Shown here: in pieces, positions 36,545 through 45,070 of the stretch | Position numbering within the stretch: the stretch's first letter is position 1 | How the letters are laid out: every line of letters starts with the position of its first letter | Source: DASXMT01 sp963755985 | GTDB taxonomy: Bacteria; Actinomycetota; Acidimicrobiia; Acidimicrobiales; RAAP-2 | Assembly (NCBI GenBank): GCA_963755985.1 | Contig: CAVWLO010000004.1 | Location: 372,001-436,000, forward strand | Reading direction: 5' to 3' | DNA length: 64,000 nt | Made by a program: the position numbers and the translations under genes | The notes under the pieces: generated by a model | Told to the model about the DNA's origin: nothing | What the model saw: only the letters and a program-made list of their open reading frames with translations | Databases searched by the model: none

Positions 36545-37246
36545 TCACGGCCGGAACCCGGTGGCCAACAACCGGAGGGCGCGGTCCACCTCGGCCGTCA
36601 GGTCTTCGGCGTCGTGGCGTGACCAACGGGCGAAGGCGGCCATGGCCGCCCCGAGGGCGGCGTGAGCCAGAGTCTGTGGCCCCAGGTCGTCGGGGCCTTC
36701 GCCCAGGCGCTCGGCCGCGAACTCGGCCACCACCTGGCGCCACTCGGCGTAACGCACGGCCGAATGGGCGACCAGGGTGGGCACCGAGCTGATCAGGTTG
36801 ACCCGGATCCTCAGCTCGTTCAGCTCGCTGGCGCCGAACCGGTTGGTCATCACCACCGCCCGGCGGAGCACGTCCATGAGGGGTTCGTCGGCCGAGGCGT
36901 CCCGCAGGTGCTGCCGAAGGCGGACCAGCTCGACCGCGAACTCGCCCCAGACGATGTCCCGCTTGGACTCGTAGTAGCGGAACAGCGTTCGGCGGCTGAT
37001 CCCCACAGCGGCCGCGATGTCCTCCACCGTAGTCTCGTCGAACCCGTTCCGCTCGAAGAGGTCGAGGGCCACCCCGGCAATCTTCGCCCGCGTGGTGCTC
37101 GGGCGCCTGCCCCTGGTGACCTCGGTCCCGGCGACCTCGGGTGTCCCAATGTCCTCGCTGCTCCCGGCTGTCCCAGTCCCGGCGGCCGAGGCCGCTGCAG
37201 TTGCGGACAGCGCCTCCCCTCCAACGTGTCGAGCGTCCACGACCAC
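36545..37246 (-). CDS. mftR: mycofactocin system transcriptional regulator MftR (TetR family)
   Basis: A TetR-family repressor of 233 residues, with the helix-turn-helix at about residues 70-95 (TVEDIAAAVGISRRTLFRYY), followed by ESKRDIVWG, a turn typical of MftR. In mycobacteria MftR represses the mft operon and responds to acyl-CoA. The gene is divergent from mftA with 102 bases between. GTG 37246 gives a 45-residue Ala/Thr-rich arm before the HTH; a shorter start inside that arm is possible. Confidence 0.88.
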   Translation of the reverse strand: MVVDARHVGGEALSATAAASAAGTGTAGSSEDIGTPEVAGTEVTRGRRPSTTRAKIAGVALDLFERNGFDETTVEDIAAAVGISRRTLFRYYESKRDIVWGEFAVELVRLRQHLRDASADEPLMDVLRRAVVMTNRFGASELNELRIRVNLISSVPTLVAHSAVRYAEWRQVVAEFAAERLGEGPDDLGPQTLAHAALGAAMAAFARWSRHDAEDLTAEVDRALRLLATGFRP

Positions 37247-37348
37247 TACTCTGCCACTACTCGGCTTCCATTATGGCATCGAGTGCACTAAGTTATCCGC
37301 TACCGTCAACCCGCCGGGCCGGACCGGCACTTCAAACGGGAGGTACTC

Positions 37349-37486
37349 ATGACAGATCTCATGGCAGATCCGACCGCAGCAACCACTGCGGAGCCGGCCA
37401 CCGAGGAGACCGACGATCACGAGCTGGTGGAAGAAGAGCTCCTGGTCGAGGACGTCTCTATCGACGGAATGTGCGGCGTCTACTAG
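37349..37486 (+). CDS. mftA: mycofactocin precursor peptide MftA
   Basis: A 45-residue ribosomal precursor beginning MTDLMADPTAATT and ending in the invariant core IDGMCGVY. In mycofactocin biosynthesis MftC oxidatively decarboxylates the C-terminal Tyr and links it to the adjacent Val, then MftE frees that modified dipeptide. The acidic leader (HELVEEELLVEDVS) is what MftB binds. GGGAGG stands 6 bases before ATG 37349. The gene is shorter than usual annotation cutoffs but is certain from its core and its position before mftB and mftC. Confidence 0.97.
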   Translation: MTDLMADPTAATTAEPATEETDDHELVEEELLVEDVSIDGMCGVY

Positions 37487-37514
37487 GCCACTCTGTTCAT
37501 TGGCCCCACTCCCC

Positions 37515-37817
37515 ATGCGCGCATCCGCTCCGACCCAGGCCGCGGCCTTCGACAGCACCCGACCCTGGGCCCTGTCGAGCCAGGTCGCGTTGCGACCCGA
37601 GTCGTTCGGGGCCCTGGCCTACCACTTCGGCACGCGGCGGCTTTCCTTCTTGAAGAGCCCGACCCTGCTGGCCATCGTCAAGTCGCTGGGCGACCAACCG
37701 AGCGGCGCCGAGGCGTGCCGGGCGGCGGGGGTCAGTGAGGAGGCCATGCCCAGCTACGAGAAGGCCCTGGCCACGCTGGCCGCATCCGGAATGATCTGCG
37801 AGAGGACTGTCCCGTGA
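37515..37817 (+). CDS. mftB: mycofactocin RiPP chaperone MftB
   Basis: A PqqD-like peptide-recognition protein of about 100 residues that presents MftA to MftC. PESFGALAYHFGTRRLSFLKS is the wing-like strand that holds the leader, followed by a helical tail (AMPSYEKALATLAASGMI). ATG 37515 is used; TTG 37500 would add five residues. The end overlaps the mftC start by 4 bases (GTGA). Confidence 0.93.
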   Translation: MRASAPTQAAAFDSTRPWALSSQVALRPESFGALAYHFGTRRLSFLKSPTLLAIVKSLGDQPSGAEACRAAGVSEEAMPSYEKALATLAASGMICERTVP

Positions 37818-39145
37818 CCTTGATCGAAGATGCTCCCCCGGCGACCGCGCCGGTCGGCAGGTTGGTGGACCAGTTCGAGCTGGGGCTCGACGCACCGATC
37901 TGCCTGACCTGGGAGCTCACCTACGCCTGCAACCTGGCCTGCGTGCACTGCCTGTCCAGTTCGGGGCGGCGGGATCCCGACGAGCTCTCCACCGCCGAGT
38001 GCAAGGCGGTCATCGACGAGCTCGAGCGGATGCAGGTGTTCTACGTGAATATCGGCGGGGGCGAGCCCACCGTTCGGCGGGACTTCTGGGACCTGGTCGA
38101 CTACGCCACCGCCCACCACGTCGGGGTGAAGTTCTCGACCAACGGGTCACGCATCACCCCCGAGGTGGCCCGGCGCCTGGCGGCCAGCGACTACGTCGAC
38201 GTGCAGATCTCGCTCGACGGCGCCACCGCGACGGTCAACGACGCTGTCCGGGGAGAGGGCTCCTATGGCACGGCCCGTGCGGCCATGGAGAACCTGGCCG
38301 AGGCCGGCTTCGGTGGCTTCAAGATCTCCGTCGTCGTCACCAGGGACAATGTCTCGCAGCTCGACGCATTCAAGGCCCTCGCCGACCAGTACGGCGCCCA
38401 GCTGCGGCTGACCCGGCTGCGGCCCTCGGGACGAGGTGCCGATGTCTGGGATCAGCTTCATCCCACCGCCGACCAGCAACGAGTGCTCTACGACTGGCTC
38501 ATGGCCCATGGCGAGCAGGTCCTCACTGGGGACTCCTTCTTCCATCTGGCTGCCTTCGGCGAGGCACTGCCCGGCCTCAACCTGTGTGGCGCCGGCCGTG
38601 TGGTCTGCCTCATCGATCCGGTGGGCGACGTCTATGCCTGCCCCTTCGCCATCCATGACGAGTTCAAGGCGGGCAACGTGCGATCACCGGGCGGGTTCGC
38701 CCGGGTCTGGCGGAGCTCGGACCTCTTCCTCGACCTCCGTCAGCCCACCTCGGGTGGGGCCTGCAGTTCATGCGGCCACTACGACTCCTGCCGCGGTGGG
38801 TGCATGGCCGCCAAGTTCTTCACCGGGCTGCCGCTGGACGGTCCCGATCCCGAGTGCGTCCGCGGCCTGGGCGAGATGTCGCTGACCCAACTGGGCGAGG
38901 CCACGCCGCCCAAGCCGTCGCTCGACCACTCCCGCATCACCCGGCGCACCTCGGCCGAGGGCGCGATGACCGAGCCGACCGCATCGATGGCACCGCTGGC
39001 GGTGGCCGCATCGGGGGCACCGACAGCACCAGTGGCGACGAACGCACCGACGGCGGTGACGGTGGCCTTCACCCCGCGCCGGCCCGACCGGGCCTGCGAC
39101 GAGAACCCTCTGGCGAACTTCGAGCCCAGCCCGAGCAGTTGCTGA
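37814..39145 (+). CDS. mftC: mycofactocin radical SAM maturase MftC
   Basis: A 443-residue radical SAM protein of the SPASM class. The cluster motif CNLACVHC (about residues 40-47) binds the catalytic [4Fe-4S]; GGGEPTVRRDFW and STNGSRIT are the SAM sites; the auxiliary cluster cysteines are in CGAGRVVCLI, CPFAIHDEF, CSSCGHYDSCRGGC and a late Cys. It decarboxylates the precursor's C-terminal Tyr and crosslinks it to Val. An Ala/Thr-rich segment of about 45 residues (378-425) is inserted before the usual closing sequence RPDRACDENPLA. Confidence 0.96.
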   Translation: MTLIEDAPPATAPVGRLVDQFELGLDAPICLTWELTYACNLACVHCLSSSGRRDPDELSTAECKAVIDELERMQVFYVNIGGGEPTVRRDFWDLVDYATAHHVGVKFSTNGSRITPEVARRLAASDYVDVQISLDGATATVNDAVRGEGSYGTARAAMENLAEAGFGGFKISVVVTRDNVSQLDAFKALADQYGAQLRLTRLRPSGRGADVWDQLHPTADQQRVLYDWLMAHGEQVLTGDSFFHLAAFGEALPGLNLCGAGRVVCLIDPVGDVYACPFAIHDEFKAGNVRSPGGFARVWRSSDLFLDLRQPTSGGACSSCGHYDSCRGGCMAAKFFTGLPLDGPDPECVRGLGEMSLTQLGEATPPKPSLDHSRITRRTSAEGAMTEPTASMAPLAVAASGAPTAPVATNAPTAVTVAFTPRRPDRACDENPLANFEPSPSSC

Positions 39146-39148
39146 GCC

Positions 39149-41122
39149 ATGCCCGGGCTCGTCGATGCCGTTGAGCTAGCCGGCCACCGCGCGCCCTCCC
39201 GGGTCGTCTTCGGCCCCCACGAGACCAACCTGGGACGGTCACGTGACATTTCGGATCGACACGTCGCCTACTACGAACGGCGCGCCGCCGGTGGCGCCGG
39301 CGTCATCGTGACCGAGGTCGCCTCGGTGCACCCGTCCGACTGGCCCTACGAGCGGGCCCCCCTGGCCGATCGCTGCGGTCCGGGCTGGGCCGCGGTGGCC
39401 GGCGCCTGCCGCCCCCACGGATCCGTGGTGCTCGCGGGGCTGGGGCACGCCGGGGGCCAGGGGTCGAGCGCCTACTCGCAGTCGGTGCTGTGGGCGCCGT
39501 CTCCAGTGGGCGACGCCGTGAGTCGTGAGATGCCGGCCGAGATGGGAGAGACCGAGATCGCCTCAGTGGTGGCCGGCTTCGCCGATGGCGCCCGGATCGC
39601 CGCCGGTGCCGGCCTCGATGGGGTCGAGATCGACATCGGCCCCGCCTCCCTCCTCCGACAATTCCACTCCGGACTGACCAACATGCGCACCGACTCCTTC
39701 GGCACCGATCGGCTCGAGCTGACCCGCCGGGTCCTGGCCGCCGTCCGCCGGGAGATCGGCCGCGGCGCGGTGCTGTCGGTGCGGCTGTGCTGTGACGAGC
39801 TGGCCCCCTGGGCCGGCGTCACCCCCGACCAGGCAGCCGGGCACGTGAACGAGCTGGCCGACGCGGTCGACCTCTTGATCGTGGTGCGAGGCGGACCCTT
39901 CTCGGCCTCGGCCTACCGGCCGGACGCCCACACCCCTCCCGGTTTCAACCTCGAGCTCTGTCGCCAGATGCGCCAGGTGGCGAACGAGCGAGTCCCCGTG
40001 GTCCTCCAGGGCAGCGTGGTCGACCCTGCCGACGCGCAGGCGGCGCTGGACACCGGAGCGGCCGACCTCGTCGAGATGACCAGGGCGCAGATCGCCGACC
40101 CCCGCCTCGTCGCGCTGGTCCGGGCGGGCACAGGGGGACGGGTTCGCCCGTGCATCCTGTGCAATCAAGCCTGTCACGTGCGCGACAACCGCAACCCCAT
40201 CATCAGCTGCGTGGGCGAGCCCCGGAGCGGCCATGAGACCGACGAGGCGCCCGAGGAAGGGGCCGATCCCACGTCCCGGGACGTCCTGGTGGTCGGGGGC
40301 GGACCGGCCGGCCTGGAGTGTGCCCGGGTCCTGGCCGAGCGTGGGCACCGAGTGGAGCTGGCCGAGCGCACGGCGCAACTCGGCGGGGCTCTCCGTACTG
40401 CGGCGGTGGGAGCAGGACGGGAGCGCCTGGCCCGCCTGAGCGGCTGGCTCGAGTCGGAGTGCCAACGGCTCTCGGTCACCATGACGGTCGACGCCGAGGT
40501 GTCCCCCGCCGACCTGGACAAGGCCGCGCAGGACGGGAGGGACGTCGTCCTGGCCACCGGGGCCCGGGCCGGGCCCGTGGACGTCCCGGTCAACGGGCCC
40601 ACAGTGGTCGTTGATGCCGCATCCCTCCTCGCCGGCGGCCTCGACCGGCTGCCCGCCGGGTCGGTGGTCGTGCACGATCCGATCGGGGGCCCGATCGGCG
40701 TGGGCGCGGCCGAGTGGTTGGCGGCCTCGGGCCGTGAGGTGGCCCTGGTCACGCCGGACCAGATTGCCGGCACCCTCCTCTCGCTGAGCGGGGACCTGGC
40801 CGACGCCAACGCCCGGCTGGCCCGAGCCGGTGTCCGCCGGGAGTTGCGGGCCCGGTTCCGACAGGTGGCCGCCGGGCAGGCCGTGCTGGAGGACGTCTGG
40901 ACGGGTGAGCAGCGGTCAGTCCCCTGTGCCGTGCTCGTCGATTGCAGCCACCGGATACCCGACGAGGCGCTTTACATGGCTCGACCGGGCACACCCCGCG
41001 CCGGTGACTGTGTCGCCCCGCGAAGTGTGCTCGAGGCTGTCCTCGAAGGCCGTCGTCGGGCGCTCGAGTTGTGCGCCCGCCCGGCCGAGGACCCGCCGTT
41101 GGCCCTGTCGGGCGCACGGTGA
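39149..41122 (+). CDS. mycofactocin-system FadH/OYE family oxidoreductase (first copy)
   Basis: A 657-residue iron-sulfur flavoprotein built like 2,4-dienoyl-CoA reductase and trimethylamine dehydrogenase. Residues 1-330 form an OYE-type FMN barrel; the [4Fe-4S] cysteines are in CILCNQAC plus a Cys 12 residues later; the second half opens with the FAD motif VVGGGPAGLECARVLAERGH and ends with a second nucleotide fold. It starts 3 bases after mftC, where mftD stands in mycobacterial clusters. Its function is unknown; it may oxidise a mycofactocin intermediate or use mycofactocin as electron partner. Confidence 0.85.
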   Translation: MPGLVDAVELAGHRAPSRVVFGPHETNLGRSRDISDRHVAYYERRAAGGAGVIVTEVASVHPSDWPYERAPLADRCGPGWAAVAGACRPHGSVVLAGLGHAGGQGSSAYSQSVLWAPSPVGDAVSREMPAEMGETEIASVVAGFADGARIAAGAGLDGVEIDIGPASLLRQFHSGLTNMRTDSFGTDRLELTRRVLAAVRREIGRGAVLSVRLCCDELAPWAGVTPDQAAGHVNELADAVDLLIVVRGGPFSASAYRPDAHTPPGFNLELCRQMRQVANERVPVVLQGSVVDPADAQAALDTGAADLVEMTRAQIADPRLVALVRAGTGGRVRPCILCNQACHVRDNRNPIISCVGEPRSGHETDEAPEEGADPTSRDVLVVGGGPAGLECARVLAERGHRVELAERTAQLGGALRTAAVGAGRERLARLSGWLESECQRLSVTMTVDAEVSPADLDKAAQDGRDVVLATGARAGPVDVPVNGPTVVVDAASLLAGGLDRLPAGSVVVHDPIGGPIGVGAAEWLAASGREVALVTPDQIAGTLLSLSGDLADANARLARAGVRRELRARFRQVAAGQAVLEDVWTGEQRSVPCAVLVDCSHRIPDEALYMARPGTPRAGDCVAPRSVLEAVLEGRRRALELCARPAEDPPLALSGAR

Positions 41123-41206
41123 TTGGGATAAGAAGGCGCCGGCTGATCGGAATGAGAGTCCGAGAAGACCGAAGAGACAGAAGAGACCGAAGGAGGACGG
41201 GTGCCG

Positions 41207-42013
41207 ATGGGACGCGTTGAGGGAAAGGTGGCGTTCATTACCGGCGCGGCCCGAGGACAGGGCCGCAGCCACGCCATACGGCTGGCCGAAGAGGGGGCCG
41301 ACATCATCGCGGTGGACATCTGCGAGGACGTTGCCTCCGCCGACTACCCGATGGGCACGGCCGACGAGCTGGCCGAGACGGCCAAGTACGTCGAGGCGGC
41401 CGGCGGCCGCGTGGTCACCTTCACCGCCGATGTCCGCGACCAGGATGCGCTGCACCGTGCTGCCACCGAGGGTGCCTCGGAGCTGGGCAAGATCGACGTC
41501 GTGGTGGCCAATGCCGGCATCTGCACAATGCAGCCCTGGAACGAGGTGACCCCCGAGGTCTGGCGCGAGATCATCGACATCAACCTCACCGGTGTGTGGA
41601 ACACGTGCTTCGTCACCGCCCCGCACCTCATCGCTGCCGGCGGTGGGGCGCTGATCCTGATCAGCTCGACGGCCGGGTTGAAGGGACAGCCGTTCCTCGC
41701 TCCCTACGTGGCGGCAAAGCACGGGGTCGTCGGGATCATGCGCGTGCTCACCAACGAACTGGCCGAGCACAGCATCCGGGTCAACACCGTCCATCCCACC
41801 GGGGTCGACACGCGCCTGCTCGAGGCCATGTACTCGATGGACAGCCTCCTCCAGGCCCACCCCGACCTCGCCCCCGTCTTCTCGAACGCCCTGCCGGCCG
41901 AGACGCTGGAACCGAGCGACATCGCCAACACCATTCTCTACCTGGCCTCCGACGAGGCGAAGTACGTCACCGGGGTCACCCTGTCCGTCGACGCCGGCGC
42001 CAACGCCCGCTGA
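41207..42013 (+). CDS. mycofactocin-coupled SDR family oxidoreductase
   Basis: A 268-residue SDR with the mycofactocin subgroup signature: FITGAARGQGRSHAIRLAEE at the start, an inserted loop after the acidic residue (VDICEDVASADYPMG), YVAAKHG in the active site, and SVDAGANAR at the end. Such enzymes hold NAD(H) tightly and depend on mycofactocin for turnover. ATG 41207 is preferred (MGRVEGK is the family start) and AGGAGG lies 10 bases upstream; GTG 41201 is the alternative. It sits between two FadH/OYE genes. Confidence 0.92.
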   Translation: MGRVEGKVAFITGAARGQGRSHAIRLAEEGADIIAVDICEDVASADYPMGTADELAETAKYVEAAGGRVVTFTADVRDQDALHRAATEGASELGKIDVVVANAGICTMQPWNEVTPEVWREIIDINLTGVWNTCFVTAPHLIAAGGGALILISSTAGLKGQPFLAPYVAAKHGVVGIMRVLTNELAEHSIRVNTVHPTGVDTRLLEAMYSMDSLLQAHPDLAPVFSNALPAETLEPSDIANTILYLASDEAKYVTGVTLSVDAGANAR

Positions 42014-42052
42014 GCAGGAGCCGATCCGAGCCATGGTCACCGGGACCGATCG

Positions 42053-44020
42053 ATGAGCAGCGGCGGCCGCTACCGGTACCTGTTCGCGCCGTTGCGGATC
42101 GGGCCGTTGACCGTCCGCAACCGGATCGTCTTCTCCGCCCACCTGACCAACTATGCCGAAGACGGCATGCCCACCGCCCAGCACGCCGCCTACTACGCGG
42201 CGCGGGCGGCGGGCGGTGCGGGGCTGATCGTCACCGAAGAGCACTCCACCCACGTCACCGACTGGCCGTACGAGAAGCTCATCCACGGCTTCAACCCGGC
42301 CGTCATCCCCGGCTACCGCCGCATCACCGAGGCCGTCCACGCCCATGACGTCCCCATCCTGGCCCAGATCAACCACAACGGCGGCCAGGCGTCGAGCATG
42401 TACTCGCGCCTGCCCGTCTGGGCCCCCAGCCCGGTACCCGACCCGCTCTTCCGCGAGGTGCCCAAGGCGGTCGAGGCCCACGAGATCCGTGAGATCGTGT
42501 CGGGCTACGCCGCCGTGGCCGGGCACTGCATCGCCGGCGGGTTCGACGGGATCGAGCTCCAGTGCTCGCACTCCTCTATCGTCCGCGGCTTCCTGTCGCC
42601 GGCCACCAACCACCGCACCGACGACTACGGGGGCTCGCTCCCCAACCGGGCCCGGTTGCTCTTGGAGATCGTCGACGCAGTCCGGGAGATGATCGGTTCC
42701 GAGTACGTGCTCGGCGTGCGCCTCTGCGGCGACGAGTTGATCGAGGGCGGGACCACCATCGACGACGCCGTGGCCGTGGCCCGAATGGTGGACGACGGTA
42801 GAAAGGTCGACTACATCAACACCTCGATCGGCGTGGCCACCGCTACCTTGTTCATGATCGAGGCCAGCATGCAGGTCCCACCGGGGTACTCCATGTTCAT
42901 CCCGAGTGCCATACGGGCGTCGGTGGGCATCCCGGTGGTGGGGGTCGGCCGGTTCAAGGACCCGCTCCAAGCCGACCGGGCCCTCGAGGCCGGGCAGTGC
43001 GACCTGGTCGGCGTGGTGCGAGGACAGATCGCCGACGCCGATTTCGCCGCCAAGGCGCGTTCGGGGCACGCCACCGAGATCCGCAGCTGCCTGTCGTGCA
43101 ATCAGGAGTGCGTGGGACGGATGGGACTGAACCGGTGGTTGGGCTGCATCGAGAACCCACGCACCGGGCTCGAGTCAGTGGCCCTCCCGGCCCCCCGTTG
43201 CCGATCGAAGGTGCTGGTGGTGGGCGGTGGTCCGGGCGGGCTCCAGGCCGCGGTCACGGCGGCCGAGCGGGGCCACGACGTCACCCTGGTCGAACGGGCA
43301 GACCGGCTCGGCGGCCAGGTCCAGGTGGCGGCCAGTGTTCCCAGCCGAGCCGAGTTCCTCGACATCGTGCGCAACCTGATCACCCACGCCCGCCGACTCG
43401 GCATCGAGATGCGCCTGGGCACCGAGGCCGACGTTGGGCTGGTGGAGGCCGAGCATCCCGATGCCGTGGTCCTGGCCACCGGGGCGCGCCCGTTGCAACC
43501 GTGGTGGTCAGGCGAACACCCCCGCGTGGTCGATGTGCGCGACGTGCTCGAGGGCCGTGTCGCGCCGTCGGGGGACGTGGTGCTCATCGACGAGCTCGGG
43601 TTCCACCAGGCGACGGCCACGGCCGAACTGTTGGCCGACCGGGGCTGCCGGGTCGAGGTGGCGACCAACGGCATGGTGGTGGGTCAGGACCTCGGAATCA
43701 CCTTGGACATGGAGACCTGGAACGTGAAGGCAGGCGCCAAGGGCATCAGTCAGAGCACCGACCTCGTTCCTATGGGGGTGGCCGATGGTCCCGACGGTCG
43801 GGTGGTCCTCACCCTCCAGCACCACCCGACCGGGCGAGACGAGGTGCGCCTGTGCGACTGGGTGGTCTGCGCCGTCCATCAACAAGCCGAGGACGACCTG
43901 TGGCGGGAGCTCCAGAGGTCCGGGCTCGGCTTCCCGGTCCATAGGGTCGGCGACTGCCTGGCCCCCCGGCGGGCCCACGCCGCAGTGATCGAGGGCCACC
44001 GAGTGGCGGTATCCCTATGA
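42053..44020 (+). CDS. mycofactocin-system FadH/OYE family oxidoreductase (second copy)
   Basis: A 655-residue paralogue of the protein at 39149-41122, with the same layout. It keeps more of the OYE barrel (LTVRNRIVFSAHLTNYAEDG, AQINHNGGQASSMYS, FDGIELQCSHSSIVRGFLSP), the iron-sulfur site CLSCNQEC and LGC, and the FAD site VVGGGPGGLQAAVTAAERGH. GHRVAV near the end closes the second Rossmann fold. Its stop codon overlaps an ATG for the next gene region. Substrate unknown; an electron-transfer role beside the Fix-like genes is suggested by context. Confidence 0.85.
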   Translation: MSSGGRYRYLFAPLRIGPLTVRNRIVFSAHLTNYAEDGMPTAQHAAYYAARAAGGAGLIVTEEHSTHVTDWPYEKLIHGFNPAVIPGYRRITEAVHAHDVPILAQINHNGGQASSMYSRLPVWAPSPVPDPLFREVPKAVEAHEIREIVSGYAAVAGHCIAGGFDGIELQCSHSSIVRGFLSPATNHRTDDYGGSLPNRARLLLEIVDAVREMIGSEYVLGVRLCGDELIEGGTTIDDAVAVARMVDDGRKVDYINTSIGVATATLFMIEASMQVPPGYSMFIPSAIRASVGIPVVGVGRFKDPLQADRALEAGQCDLVGVVRGQIADADFAAKARSGHATEIRSCLSCNQECVGRMGLNRWLGCIENPRTGLESVALPAPRCRSKVLVVGGGPGGLQAAVTAAERGHDVTLVERADRLGGQVQVAASVPSRAEFLDIVRNLITHARRLGIEMRLGTEADVGLVEAEHPDAVVLATGARPLQPWWSGEHPRVVDVRDVLEGRVAPSGDVVLIDELGFHQATATAELLADRGCRVEVATNGMVVGQDLGITLDMETWNVKAGAKGISQSTDLVPMGVADGPDGRVVLTLQHHPTGRDEVRLCDWVVCAVHQQAEDDLWRELQRSGLGFPVHRVGDCLAPRRAHAAVIEGHRVAVSL

Positions 44021-44032
44021 GCAGTCACGTGG

Positions 44033-45070
44033 GTGGCAAGGGCGGCGGTGGCGGTGGCGGTGGCGGTGCGCCCGACCAGACCCTTTCCGGCGGGACGCCC
44101 GCTGGCCGTCGTCGTGGCCCGGTCGGGGCAGCTCCCCCGCGGCGGCGACGAGGCGGCAGCAGAGGCCGGGGGACTCGCGCTTGTGGTGGGCTCGGGCGCC
44201 GAGCAGGCGGCCGGCACGCTGACTGCGGCCGAGCAGACCTGGTGGTGCGACACCGGCCCGGGCCTACGCGTCGGGGCGTTGGCCGGCTCCCTCGCCCCGA
44301 TGGTGGCGGAGGTCCCACTGATCATCGTGCCCGCCTCCCCCGACGGCCGAGATATGGCCCCACGGCTGGCGGCCGTCTTGGAGCGGCCACTGCTGGCCCA
44401 TGCCGTGGAGACGGCGTTCGACAGCAGTCCGACGCCAGGGACCTCGGCTGTGCTCTCCCGACTCGACGACCGGGCCCTGGTCCCCGTCCGCGTCGCCGGC
44501 CCGGCGGTGGCCACCCTTGTCCCGGGCGTCCGAACGGTGACGCCGGTGACCGCGCCCCGGCCCCGCCTGCCGGTCCAACTGGCCGATCCGGCCGGTGCCG
44601 GCCCGGACCCCGAGGTGCTCGAGGTGCTCGAGCCCGATCCGGCCACCATGGACCTCGGTGACGCCACCCGTGTGCTGGCCGGTGGCGCCGGCCTGCCCCA
44701 CCGCGATGATGGGGACAAGAGTGCCAGGGCCATCTTCGACCTCCTCGGCGCAGTGGCCGCGGCCCTGGGCGCCTCGGCCGGGGCCACCCGGGTGGCCACC
44801 GATGCCGGATGGACGGGCTACGAACGCCAGATCGGCACCACCGGTGTCACCGTCGACCCGGAGCTCTATGTGGCGTTGGGGGTATCGGGGGCGACCCAGC
44901 ACACCGGCGGGATCGGCGCCCCCCGTCACATTGTCAGTGTCAACACCGACCCCTCCTGCCCGATGACCGCCATGGCCGACCTCGGGCTGGTGACCGACGC
45001 CGCCGGCCTCCTGATCGCGCTGGCCCGCCGGCTCGAAGTCCCGGTCCCGAACGAGGTGCTCGATGCCTGA
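44033..45070 (+). CDS. electron transfer flavoprotein alpha subunit (FixB-like), mycofactocin-associated
   Basis: A 345-residue ETF-alpha homologue. The C-terminal FAD domain is the clear part: ATRVATDAGWTGYERQIGTTG, the SGATQHTGGIGAPRHI motif, and SVNTDPSCPMTAMADLGLVTDA, where canonical ETF-alpha has similar FAD-contacting residues. The N-terminus is divergent and starts with an alternating Ala/Val stretch from a GGCGGT hexanucleotide repeat. GTG 44033 gives the correct frame; ATG 44017, which overlaps the preceding stop as at other junctions, is in a different frame. Partner of the FixA-like gene at 46750. Confidence 0.82.
   Translation: MARAAVAVAVAVRPTRPFPAGRPLAVVVARSGQLPRGGDEAAAEAGGLALVVGSGAEQAAGTLTAAEQTWWCDTGPGLRVGALAGSLAPMVAEVPLIIVPASPDGRDMAPRLAAVLERPLLAHAVETAFDSSPTPGTSAVLSRLDDRALVPVRVAGPAVATLVPGVRTVTPVTAPRPRLPVQLADPAGAGPDPEVLEVLEPDPATMDLGDATRVLAGGAGLPHRDDGDKSARAIFDLLGAVAAALGASAGATRVATDAGWTGYERQIGTTGVTVDPELYVALGVSGATQHTGGIGAPRHIVSVNTDPSCPMTAMADLGLVTDAAGLLIALARRLEVPVPNEVLDA
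44044..44069 (+). repeat. GGCGGT hexanucleotide microsatellite at etfA start
   Basis: About four GGCGGT units within the first codons of the FixB-like gene. They encode Ala-Val pairs in the expected frame and poly-Gly in the frame that starts at ATG 44017. Copy changes keep the frame, but single-base slippage would switch between these two starts. Confidence 0.65.
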
